The translations under genes were made by a program, and so were the position numbers. Source: Actinoplanes missouriensis 431 (lineage in GTDB: Bacteria > Actinomycetota > Actinomycetes > Mycobacteriales > Micromonosporaceae). From it: DNA of 64,000 nt. The notes beneath the pieces are model-generated. The model had not been told where the DNA came from, did not search any database, and saw nothing but the letters and a program-made list of their open reading frames with translations. Below, piece by piece: positions 44,416 through 52,613 of this stretch. The DNA lies in NCBI RefSeq assembly GCF_000284295.1, contig NC_017093.1, positions 3,224,001-3,288,000 of the forward strand, given 5' to 3'. Every line of letters starts with the position of its first letter. Position 1 is the stretch's first letter.

Positions 44416-45609
44416 ATGCACAGTCGGGCCGGGGAGCCGTCGCGCTGGATGGGCGTGGGGCACAGCGCGAGCGCGGAGGCGGAGACCGCCGGCAAGGACG
44501 CCGCGGCGCAGGCCGCCGGCGGGCGGGAGCCGGGTCTGCTGATCGTCTTCTCCTCCACCGGGTACGACTTCGACCGCCTGCTCGACGGCGTCCGCGGGGA
44601 GGCCGGCGCGGGCACCGCCATCATCGGCTGCACCACCACCGGCGGGATCGCCGGCGGACCCGGCGGCGCCGATGCCGGGGTCGTCGTGACGGCCCTGGGC
44701 GGATCCGGTCTGGAGGTCCGCACCGCGGTCGGGCGGGACGTCTCGGCCCGGCCGCAGGAGGCCGGCGCCGACGCTGCTGCCGGGGTGGCCGGGCTGACCC
44801 GGGAGCACCGGGCCGGGCTGCTGCTCTGCGACGGGCTCGCCGGGGTGCAGCACGAGGTGGTGCGCGGGGCGTACTCGGTGGTGAGCGCGGTGGTGCCGCT
44901 GGTCGGCGGATGCGCCGGGGACGACATGACGTTCCGCCGCACCCACCAGTTCATCGGCGACCGCGACGGCGTGGAGGTGCTGACCGACGCGGTCGTCGGG
45001 CTCGGCCTCGGCTCCGACGCGCGGATCGGCGTCGGCATCGCGCACGGCTGGCAGAAGCAGGGCGAGCCGATGGTGGTGACCCGCAGCGACAAGGGCCGCC
45101 TGTACGAGCTCGACGGCGATCCGGCCCTCGACGTCTACCTGCAACGCCTCCGGGCCGACCGTTCGCTGGCCGCCGACGGGCAGGCGTTCCAGAACGCCTC
45201 CTTCGCCAAACCGCTGGGGCTGTCCCGGCGTACCGGGGAGGACATCCGCACCGCCCACGCCGCCGACCTGAAGGACGGCTCGCTGGTGTTCATCGCCGAC
45301 GTGCCGCAGGGTGCGCTGGTGTGGGAGATGGCCACCGACGAGGACGCGCTGATCGCCGCCGGCGCGGAGTCGTGCCGCCAGGCGGTCGACGCGCTCGACG
45401 GCGCCGGGGTGGCCGGTGTGCTCGTCTTCGACTGCGGCATCCGCAAGGCCCGGCTCGGCCCCGAGGGCGTCGCGCAGGAGATCGCCGCCATGGAGCAGGC
45501 GATCGCCGGGGCTCCGATGGCCGGCTTCTACACGTACGGCGAGGTCGCCCGCACCCGGGGCGCCCGCGGCATGCACTTCCTGACCGTCGTGACGCTCGCG
45601 GTCGCCTGA
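44416..45609 (+). CDS. FIST-domain sensory protein
   Basis: 397 residues with an N-terminal FIST domain (AIIGCTTTGGIA near 58-70; VPLVGGCAGDDMTF near 162-175) and a C-terminal FIST_C domain (GFYTYGEVARTRGARGMHF at the end). FIST proteins are thought to bind small ligands such as amino acids and are often fused or linked to signalling enzymes. It is followed 12 bases later by a GAF-GGDEF-EAL protein in the same direction, so it probably feeds that enzyme. Confidence 0.87.
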   Translation: MHSRAGEPSRWMGVGHSASAEAETAGKDAAAQAAGGREPGLLIVFSSTGYDFDRLLDGVRGEAGAGTAIIGCTTTGGIAGGPGGADAGVVVTALGGSGLEVRTAVGRDVSARPQEAGADAAAGVAGLTREHRAGLLLCDGLAGVQHEVVRGAYSVVSAVVPLVGGCAGDDMTFRRTHQFIGDRDGVEVLTDAVVGLGLGSDARIGVGIAHGWQKQGEPMVVTRSDKGRLYELDGDPALDVYLQRLRADRSLAADGQAFQNASFAKPLGLSRRTGEDIRTAHAADLKDGSLVFIADVPQGALVWEMATDEDALIAAGAESCRQAVDALDGAGVAGVLVFDCGIRKARLGPEGVAQEIAAMEQAIAGAPMAGFYTYGEVARTRGARGMHFLTVVTLAVA

Positions 45610-45621
45610 GGGCGGCCGCCT

Positions 45622-47805
45622 GTGGCCCTGCACTGGTCGACCCACCAGCTCACCGAGTTCTTCTCGGCGGTCAGCGCCTCCGGCGACGCCGACGCCGCGG
45701 TCCGGATCGCGGTCCCGCGGGCGCTGGAGGCCCTCGACGCCGACGCCGGCGCCGTCGTCCTGGACGGCGAGACGGGCGTACGGGGGCTCACCGGCCTGCC
45801 CGGGGAGATCCGCGCCGAGCAGCTGAGCGCCGCCGTCGCCGGGGAGCCGATCATCGACCTGCCGCTGCTCGGCGAGGTGAACAGCGCGTACGCGGCTCTC
45901 GGCAGCGGCATCGGCGGCGGTCTCGTGGTCGCGCGCCTGGACGACGAGTTCAGCGCCGAGGAACGCCAGATGCTGCAGGGCATGGCCCAGGTGCTCGGGC
46001 TGGCGCTGCGCAACCTGCGGACCCTGGCCACCGAACGGGCGCTGCGGGAGGAGGGCGCCCGGCGGCAGGCCCTGCTGGAGACCCTGCTCGCCGTCCAGCG
46101 GTCGATCTCCCGGCGGGAGCCGCTGCAATCGGTGCTCGACGCGATCACCGTCGGGGCGTCCGGGCTGCTCGGGCAGGTCCCGGTCGCGCTGGCGCTGTGC
46201 GACCCGGCCGAGCCGGGCCGGCTGATCGTGGCGTCCCGGGCGCACTGGCCCGAGCCGGCCACCACCGCGAGCGTCGTGCTCGGTCCCGCCGCCGACGCGA
46301 TCGAGGCGGGGCAGACGGTACGGCGTACCAGCCCGTCCGGCGACCGGATCACCGCCACGCCCGTGCACGCCCGCGGCGACGTCGCCGGGAGCCTGGTCGC
46401 GGCCGGGCTCGGCGACACCGACACCTCACACGTGATGACGGCGCTGAGCCAGCAGATCAGCATCGCCCTGACCGACGCCCGCACGGTCGAGGCGATGCGT
46501 GAGGCCTACCGGGACCCGCTCACCGGGCTGCCCAACCGCAGGCTCTTCGCGGAACGCCTGGACCAGTCGCTGACCGGCGAGCAGTGCCGTGCCGTCGTGC
46601 TCCTCTTCATCGACCTGGACCGGTTCAAGGCGGTGAACGACACCCTCGGCCACAACGCGGGCGACGAACTGCTCGCGGCGGTGAGCGAACGCATCCGCGG
46701 TCAGCTGCGGCCGTCGGACGTGGCGGGGCGTCTCGGCGGGGACGAGTTCGCCGTACTGATGGAGGATGTGACGATCGAGGATGCCCGCGCGGTCGCCGAG
46801 CGGATCGTGGCCCGGACCGCCGAGCCGTTCTCCATCGCCGGCCGCGTCGTGCACATCGGCGCCAGCATCGGCATCGCGGCGGCCGCCGTGGGCGGCGTCG
46901 ACGCGACGGGAATCCTGGGCAACGCCGACATCGCGATGTACCGCGCCAAGCGGACCGGATCCGGCCGGGTCGTCGTCTACACGGCCGACATGCACGCGGG
47001 GGAGACCACCCGGCTGCGGCTGCGGGCCGACCTGGAGGACGCGGTGCCGGGCCGGCAGCTCCAGCTCACCGTGCAGCCGCTGGCCCGGCTCAGCAGCGGC
47101 ACCCTGGACGGCGTCGAGGTGGCGGTCCGCTGGCGCCACTCCAGCGGCGCCGTCGCGTACGCGGAACTCGCCGCCCTCGCCACCGAGGCCGGGCTGATCG
47201 GCGAGATCGGCGGCTGGATGCTGCGCGAGACCATCGCCTGCCTGCACGACTGGCGCGCCGTGCGGCCCGGCCTCACCGCCGGCGTGAGCATCTGCGCGCA
47301 GCAGATCGCCGACGAGCGGTTCGCGTCCGACGTGGCGGCGGCCCTGGAGAACGGGAGTCTCCCCGGCAGCGCCCTCGTGCTGCAGGCGACCGAGGCCGCC
47401 CTCACCGCCGACCCGGTCCGGGCCGCGAGCACCCTGCGCCTGCTGCGCCATTGCGGGGTACGCCTGGCGGTCGCCGACTTCGGCACCGGACCGTCCTCGT
47501 TGTCCCTGCTGCGGCAGTTCCCGGTCGACCAGGTGCGGATCGACCGCAGCTTCGTCAGCGGCATGACCCGGTCGAGCGCGGACCTCGCCGTCGTGCGGGC
47601 GATCGTCGGCGCGGCGCGGGCGCTCGACCTGGAGATCGTGGCCGACGGGGTGCAGGACGCGGAGCAGGCGCAGGCCCTGGTCCGGATGGGGTGCCACCTC
47701 GGTCAGGGCAACCACCTGTACGGTCCGATGGAGCCCCGCCTGTTCACCACCCTGTTGCGGCGGGGGCAGGCCCTCCCCAGACTGACCGACCCCCTCACCG
47801 CCTGA
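45622..47805 (+). CDS. GAF-GAF-GGDEF-EAL cyclic-di-GMP signalling protein with degenerate EAL
   Basis: 727 residues from GTG 45622. Two GAF-like domains (about 15-150, 150-275) precede a GGDEF domain with an intact GGDEF signature (RLGGDEFAVLM, near 373), so diguanylate cyclase activity is plausible. The EAL domain is worn: EALVRW is EVAVRW (near 498), the N-x-S metal segment reads SICAQQ, DDFGTG is ADFGTG and the E of VAEGVE is D. Phosphodiesterase activity is therefore unlikely; it may bind cyclic di-GMP. It forms an operon with the FIST gene. Confidence 0.88.
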   Translation: MALHWSTHQLTEFFSAVSASGDADAAVRIAVPRALEALDADAGAVVLDGETGVRGLTGLPGEIRAEQLSAAVAGEPIIDLPLLGEVNSAYAALGSGIGGGLVVARLDDEFSAEERQMLQGMAQVLGLALRNLRTLATERALREEGARRQALLETLLAVQRSISRREPLQSVLDAITVGASGLLGQVPVALALCDPAEPGRLIVASRAHWPEPATTASVVLGPAADAIEAGQTVRRTSPSGDRITATPVHARGDVAGSLVAAGLGDTDTSHVMTALSQQISIALTDARTVEAMREAYRDPLTGLPNRRLFAERLDQSLTGEQCRAVVLLFIDLDRFKAVNDTLGHNAGDELLAAVSERIRGQLRPSDVAGRLGGDEFAVLMEDVTIEDARAVAERIVARTAEPFSIAGRVVHIGASIGIAAAAVGGVDATGILGNADIAMYRAKRTGSGRVVVYTADMHAGETTRLRLRADLEDAVPGRQLQLTVQPLARLSSGTLDGVEVAVRWRHSSGAVAYAELAALATEAGLIGEIGGWMLRETIACLHDWRAVRPGLTAGVSICAQQIADERFASDVAAALENGSLPGSALVLQATEAALTADPVRAASTLRLLRHCGVRLAVADFGTGPSSLSLLRQFPVDQVRIDRSFVSGMTRSSADLAVVRAIVGAARALDLEIVADGVQDAEQAQALVRMGCHLGQGNHLYGPMEPRLFTTLLRRGQALPRLTDPLTA

Positions 47806-47820
47806 CGGTGCCGGCGGGCG

Positions 47821-48174
47821 TCAGGCGTTTCCCGTCGCGGGTGGAGTGATCACGGAGAGTTCCAGGATCGCGGGGAGGGGGGCCACACCGGGACCGCCGG
47901 CTCGCACCCAGGTCATCAGGCCGCCGAGCACCGCGTCGTCGTGGACCAGCCCGAACCACACCGGTCTCGCGCCGCCGCGCCGCGCCGCCGGGTCCGGCTG
48001 GACGACGATCACGTTGGACTGGTCGCACACGTCCAGGCACTGGCTCACCCGTACCCGATGGTGTGGTTCGAGGCCGGCGCGCAGCGTGCCGAGCTGGACG
48101 TCGTGATCTGTCGACGGGTGTTTGCGCGGGCTGCCGCAACAGCAGTCCCGGCACACCGTCACCGTGTTCCCCAA
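47821..48174 (-). CDS. thioredoxin-like (2Fe-2S) ferredoxin
   Basis: 117 residues with VTVCRDCCCGSPRKHP at the start and RVSQCLDVCDQSNVIVVQP in the middle. The four cysteines C-x3-4-C..C-x3-C fit the thioredoxin-like 2Fe-2S ferredoxin family, and RPVWFGLVHDD is a usual follow-up. It is presumably an electron carrier; partners are unknown. Its start overlaps the 3' end of the truncated methyltransferase gene by 16 bases. Confidence 0.8.
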   Translation of the reverse strand: MGNTVTVCRDCCCGSPRKHPSTDHDVQLGTLRAGLEPHHRVRVSQCLDVCDQSNVIVVQPDPAARRGGARPVWFGLVHDDAVLGGLMTWVRAGGPGVAPLPAILELSVITPPATGNA

Positions 48175-48800
48175 CCCGTGCCCCTTTCGCTCCCGGCATT
48201 ATGAACCGTCGCTAACTCGAACCCGCCGCCCGGCCACTGCAGCCGGTGCGTCCCCCGCTGCGGCCGCAACAGCCGTTCCCCGGCGTGCCCACCGTCGGCG
48301 GGCACGCACAGCATCGCCTGCACGCTGGTGGTCAGAAAGATGAGCCGCCCACCGGGCCGCAGCAGCCGTGCCGCCTCCGGGATCCACCGTTCCGGGTCGC
48401 ACCACACGCACGCGCCGTACTCACTGATTACAAGATCAAAAGACCTGTCGGGCAGGGGTACGGTGGTCGCGTCGGCCTCCACGAGCGGGAACGACAGCCC
48501 GAATTCCTGCTGGCAGCGCCGGGCCGTGTCCAGCTGCGCGGGCGTCAGGTCCACACCGACCGGTCGCGCGCCGAGCCGGGCGAGCCGGGCCGAGACGTAC
48601 GCGGTGCCGCACCCGAGCTCCACGACGTCCACGTTGCGGACGTCGCCGAGCACGCCCAGCTGCCGTTCGGCGTTCCCGAAGAGCCCCCAGGTGAACTCCT
48701 CGGCGGCCCACGCGTCGTGGGCGCGCGCGTCGGTGAACTCCGCGTTCACCAGCGTCCACAGCGCCCGGTTGACGGCCGGCTCGTCCCGGGAATCAAGCAT
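48159..48800 (-). CDS. class I SAM-dependent methyltransferase, C-terminally truncated
   Basis: 213 residues. Motif I is VVELGCGTAYVSARLARLG near residue 62, followed by GVDLTPAQLDTA, LVEADAT..PLPDRSFD and LLRPGGRLIFL. Relatives run to about 260-270 residues, continuing after W-P-G-G-G with substrate-contact and final helices. Here the family match ends at QWPGGGFEL and only ATVHNAGSERGTGW follows. I think a deletion joined it to the 2Fe-2S ferredoxin gene; it may be inactive. It is divergent from the repeat-peptide gene 230 bases away. Confidence 0.75.
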   Translation of the reverse strand: MLDSRDEPAVNRALWTLVNAEFTDARAHDAWAAEEFTWGLFGNAERQLGVLGDVRNVDVVELGCGTAYVSARLARLGARPVGVDLTPAQLDTARRCQQEFGLSFPLVEADATTVPLPDRSFDLVISEYGACVWCDPERWIPEAARLLRPGGRLIFLTTSVQAMLCVPADGGHAGERLLRPQRGTHRLQWPGGGFELATVHNAGSERGTGWGTR

Positions 48801-49030
48801 GGCCCGACTGTCCCAGCCGGATCGGGCGCGTCCGTCATCCCGGACGGACGAGTTTTCCAGCCGGACATCCGACCCTGCACGAGGGAAAACGATTCCCGGT
48901 AGCGCTCAGGATCCCGGTCCACCCGACCGAGGTATTCAACCCGGTGAAGTCGTTCGGTCACGATGAGTTCCATCAACGACGAGATCGCGAAAAAAGCGAT
49001 TTTGTACGAAAAATCATTGGGAGCATTGTG

Positions 49031-49264
49031 ATGGGAACAGTCAAGAACGCATCCCGCGGCACGTCGCTCAACCACACCGAGGTGGTTCTCGGCCGGGGCC
49101 GCGAACTCAACCACACCGAGGTGACGCTGCGCCGCGGCGCGTCGCTCAACCACACCGAGGTGACGCTGCGCCGTGCCTGGGCGCTCAACCACACCGAGGT
49201 GACGCTGCGCCGGGGCGCGTCGCTCAACCATTCCGAAGCGCTGCTGAGCCGGTCCGCTCGCTGA
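49031..49264 (+). CDS. repeat peptide: five 13-residue LNHTEVTLRR-type repeats
   Basis: 77 residues: a 12-residue head (MGTVKNASRGTS), then five exact 13-residue units at 49067, 49106, 49145, 49184 and 49223, ending at the stop. The units read LNHTEVVLGRGRE, LNHTEVTLRRGAS, LNHTEVTLRRAWA, LNHTEVTLRRGAS and LNHSEALLSRSAR. L-N-H-(T/S)-E is invariant. GGGAG lies 8 bases before ATG 49031, and third codon positions in the repeats are nearly all G/C, so this frame is the coding one. No signal peptide. An MFS exporter starts 14 bases after the stop. A ribosomally made peptide precursor with several cores, or a short beta-solenoid/amyloid-like protein, are the main options. Confidence 0.7.
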   Translation: MGTVKNASRGTSLNHTEVVLGRGRELNHTEVTLRRGASLNHTEVTLRRAWALNHTEVTLRRGASLNHSEALLSRSAR

Positions 49265-49278
49265 TCCGCCGACGGGCG

Positions 49279-50526
49279 ATGGCGCTTTCCGTCGAGCAAG
49301 CCGTCGCCGGACGGCCGGGGAACCTCGCGGGGTTCCCCGGCGCCGTCTGGCTGCTGCTGGCCGGCGACCTGATCACGGCGGCCGCCGTCGGGCTGACCCA
49401 GCCGTACCTGGTGGTCTTCCTGCACGAGACGCGCGGTGTGCCGCTGGCGGTGGCGACCGGTCTGGTGGCTCTCGCCGCCGTCGCCAGCCTGGTCGGCAAC
49501 CCGGTCGCCGGGGCGCTGATCGACAGGTGGGGTGGCCGTCCGGTCATGCTCGCCGGGCTGGCGGTGGCCGCCGCGGGCATGCTGACGCTGGCCGGCGCGC
49601 CCGGCTCGGCGGTCGCCGGGCTCGGCGTGGCGGTGACCGGCCTCGGCTGGTCGGTGTCGATGCCGGCTCTGTCGACCCGCCTGGCGACGCTGACCGTGTC
49701 GGCGCGGCATCCACGGGTCTACACCCTGCAGTACGCGCTGTTCAACGTGGGCATGGCCGGTGGCGCCGCGGCGGGCGGGCTGGTGATCGCGCGGGTGGCG
49801 CCGGCATCCGCGCAGGGCCGTACCGTGCTGCCGTGGCTCTGGATCGGCGCTGCTGTGCTGTGCCTGGCCGGCATGGTTCTCGCAGCCTCGGCCGGCCGGC
49901 AGGCGCCACCGGCCCGGGCGGCCGGAACGCCGTCCGGCGGCTATCGGCAGGCTCTCGCCGACCGGCGGCTGCTGCCGGTGCTGGGCGCGGCGACGCTGCT
50001 GTCCACGGTCGGGTACGGGATCTACAACGCGGCCCCGCCCGTGCTGGCGGTCGCCGCGAACGACGCGGCCGCGCTCTCCTGGCTGACCATCGCCAACGCG
50101 GTGACCGTGGTCGTGGGCGCACCCGTGGCGCTGCGGTACGCCGAGCGGCTCCGGCCCCGTACCGCACTGCTGTGGACCGCGCTGCTGTGGGCGCTGGCCT
50201 GGCTGGTCTGCGTGCCCGCCGTGGCCGGCGCCGGATTCGAGCTGCGGACGGCGCTGGTGTGCGCCGCGGTGCTGACCGGCGCCGGGGAGCTGCTCATCGC
50301 CGGCGCCCTGCCGAGCCTCGTCAACGCGGTCGCGCCGGAGGAGCTGCGGGGACGCTACAACGCGCTGTCGAGCTGGTCGCTGACCGCCGGCATGATGGCC
50401 GGGCCGCTGCTGACGTCGGCGGCCACGGCGTCCGATGACACGCTCGCGCTGCTGTGCACGGCCGCCGGGCTGGCCGGAGCCGCCGGGCTGCTCCTGCTGC
50501 TCACCCGCCGATCGGGGACGTCGTGA
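49279..50526 (+). CDS. MFS transporter
   Basis: 415 residues with about 12 membrane segments. The A-motif loop between segments 2 and 3 is NPVAGALIDRWGGRPVMLAG (G-x-x-x-D-R-x-G-R-R type), which marks drug/metabolite efflux members of the major facilitator superfamily. It starts 14 bases after the repeat-peptide stop and its end overlaps the TPR gene by 4 bases (GTGA), so all three are likely one transcript. It may export the product made from the repeat peptide. Confidence 0.87.
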   Translation: MALSVEQAVAGRPGNLAGFPGAVWLLLAGDLITAAAVGLTQPYLVVFLHETRGVPLAVATGLVALAAVASLVGNPVAGALIDRWGGRPVMLAGLAVAAAGMLTLAGAPGSAVAGLGVAVTGLGWSVSMPALSTRLATLTVSARHPRVYTLQYALFNVGMAGGAAAGGLVIARVAPASAQGRTVLPWLWIGAAVLCLAGMVLAASAGRQAPPARAAGTPSGGYRQALADRRLLPVLGAATLLSTVGYGIYNAAPPVLAVAANDAAALSWLTIANAVTVVVGAPVALRYAERLRPRTALLWTALLWALAWLVCVPAVAGAGFELRTALVCAAVLTGAGELLIAGALPSLVNAVAPEELRGRYNALSSWSLTAGMMAGPLLTSAATASDDTLALLCTAAGLAGAAGLLLLLTRRSGTS

Positions 50527-51317
50527 CGACCGCGCAGGCCGAACTCGACCGCGCGGAGGAGCTGCGGGAACAGGGCCGGTACGCCGAGTCGGAAGCGGTC
50601 CTGACACCGCTGATCAGGCGCGTCGACCGGGAGTGCGGCGCGCGGTCGGTCGCCGCGGCGCGGGTGCGCAACGCCTACGGGCTGCTGCTGAAGGCCACCG
50701 GACGGTACGCCGAAGCGAAGACCTGCTACCTGCAAGCGCTGGACATCCTGTCGTCGTGCGGCTCTTCCCCGGGTGAGGTGGTGACCGATCTCGCGGCCGT
50801 GCACCACAACCTGGCGGGCATCGGGTTCGTGCTCGGCGAGATCGAGGAGGCGATCGGCTGGGGGAGCAGGGGACTGGAGCTCCGGCGTACCGTGGCCGGG
50901 CCTGATGATTTTGATCTTCTCTGCGACGAGGGGAACCTGGCGCCGATCCTCATCGCGGCCGGTGAGCTGGACCGGGCCGAACGGATGCTCGCGCACGTGC
51001 ACGATCAGTTCGTGGCGCGGCTCGGCGCCGACGACTACGAGGTCGCGGTGGTGCTGACCAATCTCGGTGTGCTGGCCGCCCGGCGGGGTGATCGTGCGGC
51101 GGCGCTGACGCGTCTCGGCGAGGCGATCCGGATCAAGACCGATCGGCTGGGGCCGGAGCATCCGGAGCTGATCCGGACGCTGATCAACATCGCTGTGGTG
51201 GCGGAGGACGCGGGGGAGGCGGAGCGGGCCGGGGAAGCGGTGGCGCGAGCCCGGGGGATCGCGGAGCGCACGCTGCCGGAGGGCCACGAACTGCGGCAGA
51301 CCCTGCGCGACTGGTGA
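50523..51317 (+). CDS. tetratricopeptide repeat protein
   Basis: 264 residues from GTG 50523. At least four TPR units are visible, of the long kinesin-light-chain type: REQGRYAESEAVLTPLIRRV, KATGRYAEAKTCYLQALDIL, FVLGEIEEAIGWGSRGLEL and ARRGDRAAALTRLGEAIRIK. Such proteins act as adaptors. It is translationally coupled to the MFS gene (GTGA overlap). Nothing suggests catalysis. Confidence 0.83.
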   Translation: MTTAQAELDRAEELREQGRYAESEAVLTPLIRRVDRECGARSVAAARVRNAYGLLLKATGRYAEAKTCYLQALDILSSCGSSPGEVVTDLAAVHHNLAGIGFVLGEIEEAIGWGSRGLELRRTVAGPDDFDLLCDEGNLAPILIAAGELDRAERMLAHVHDQFVARLGADDYEVAVVLTNLGVLAARRGDRAAALTRLGEAIRIKTDRLGPEHPELIRTLINIAVVAEDAGEAERAGEAVARARGIAERTLPEGHELRQTLRDW

Positions 51318-51385
51318 CGCCGAGGCCGCCCTCTTCGGCGACCTCGGCGGCTACTCGTGGATGGCCCCCGGGCGGATGTCCCGGA

Positions 51386-51589
51386 TCAGTCGGGCGGGCC
51401 GATCGGGCTGCCCTGAGCGGCGGGACTGTCCGCGGCCCGCCCCGGAACGCCCGGCCCGCTCTCGTCGGCGAGGTGCCGGTGGTCGTGATCGAGGTCGCCG
51501 GGATTGTCGTTGTCGGGTTCGGTCATCGCGTCGGGATCGAAGGAGCCGGGATCCGCGACGCTGCTCAGGTCATGATTCGGGAGGCTCAT
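51386..51589 (-). CDS. small Asp-rich hypothetical protein
   Basis: 67 residues starting MSLPNHDLSSVADPGSFDPD, strongly acidic with DNDNPGDLDHDHRHLADE and a Pro/Ala-rich end. It is probably disordered. No good ribosome binding site is seen, so this is a tentative call in a gap of about 320 bases between the TPR gene and the chemoreceptor remnant that otherwise holds nothing I recognise. Confidence 0.3.
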   Translation of the reverse strand: MSLPNHDLSSVADPGSFDPDAMTEPDNDNPGDLDHDHRHLADESGPGVPGRAADSPAAQGSPIGPPD

Positions 51590-51639
51590 GACACCGGGAT
51601 ACCCGCGAGCCTCGGTGCTATCCGCGATCAGCGCGCATC

Positions 51640-52270
51640 TCACAACCGGAAACGGTCGACGATGCGGCGCAGGTCCTGGGACATCCCGGCCAGCTCGCCG
51701 GCGGCCTGGTCGGTCCGGGCCACACCCGTGGTGGTCTGGCGCACGGAGGCCGCCTCGATCGTCGCGTTCAGCGCGAGGAGGTTGGTCTGCTCGGCGATCG
51801 CGGTGTTCGTCTTGATCACATTGCCGATCTCGGCCGACGACTCACCCAGTTTCGCCATCACCGCGCTGGTGGTCGCGGTGACCGCCACGGCCCGACCGGC
51901 CACCTGGACGGCCTGCGTCGTGCTCTCGCTGATCTCCGGGATCGACGCGCCCATCTCCTCGGCGCCGGCCGCCACCGTCTGGATGTTGTGCGACATCGTC
52001 GCCGCCGAGTCGGCGACCGAGGCGGCCTGCTGCGCGCCCTGGTCGGCGCTTGTCGCGCTCTGCCGGCTGGTCTCCGCCAGCATTCCCGCCTCGCTGGACA
52101 GGGTCTGCGCGTGGGCGGTCAGATCGGTGACGGTCTGCCGCAGCGTGCCGGTCGCCCGGCGCAGCGAGTCTGCCATGTGCCCGAGTTCGTCCCGCTGGTC
52201 GACCTGAGGGTCGCCGGAGAGGTCACCGGCGGCTACCGCTCCATCGGCCCGGCATCGATCGAAGTGATGA
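51640..52270 (-). pseudogene. methyl-accepting chemotaxis protein remnant
   Basis: The frame reads AVAAGDLSGDPQVDQRDELG (end of a HAMP domain, about 52180-52240) and then a signalling domain from MADSLRRATG. The sensor and membrane part are missing. The signalling hairpin is internally deleted: after AEQTNLLALNATIEAA it jumps to SVRQTTTGVARTDQAAGELA, losing in frame about 75-80 residues, including the tip that contacts CheA/CheW. The longest frame with an ATG is 52176 to 51640. It cannot act as a receptor and is probably decaying. Confidence 0.65.
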
Positions 52271-52417
52271 CAACGGGCACCAGTTCACCTGCTGTTCACG
52301 ACACGGGCGTCCGCAGACCCACCGTTCACCGAAGGTTCCCGAGGCCGGTACTGCCACCGCCCCCGCCCGGCCGAAGACTGGACCACAGACCTCGATCCGC
52401 GTCAGGCGGAGGACGAC

Positions 52418-52591
52418 ATGATCCTTCTGGTAGTCGTGCCACTCGCCCTCGTCGGCGGCAGCACCTGGCTGGTGCTGACCCAGTCCGTCGCCGGTGATCC
52501 CGGACGGCATCAGCGGCTGACCCGCGCCGCGCTGCTCGCCTGCGTGGCGGTCGCCGCCGCCGTTCTGGCCGTGACGGTCATGAGACTCTGA
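52418..52591 (+). CDS. small two-helix membrane protein
   Basis: 57 residues from ATG 52418, with GGAGG 6-10 bases upstream. Two hydrophobic stretches (LLVVVPLALVGGSTWLVL and AALLACVAVAAAVLAVTVM) are linked by a basic, polar loop (DPGRHQRLTR). It should be a small integral membrane protein of unknown role. It lies just upstream of the P-loop NTPase gene in the same direction. Confidence 0.55.
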   Translation: MILLVVVPLALVGGSTWLVLTQSVAGDPGRHQRLTRAALLACVAVAAAVLAVTVMRL

Positions 52592-52613
52592 CCGACTGTC
52601 GTACCGGTGACGG

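Noticed and set aside
48746..49231. Repetitive open frame on the minus strand opposite the repeat peptide (AQRHLGVVE units).
   Set aside because: Any frame through a 39-base tandem repeat is repetitive. Only the plus-strand frame has a ribosome binding site, an ATG just before the repeats, a stop just after them, and G/C-rich third positions.
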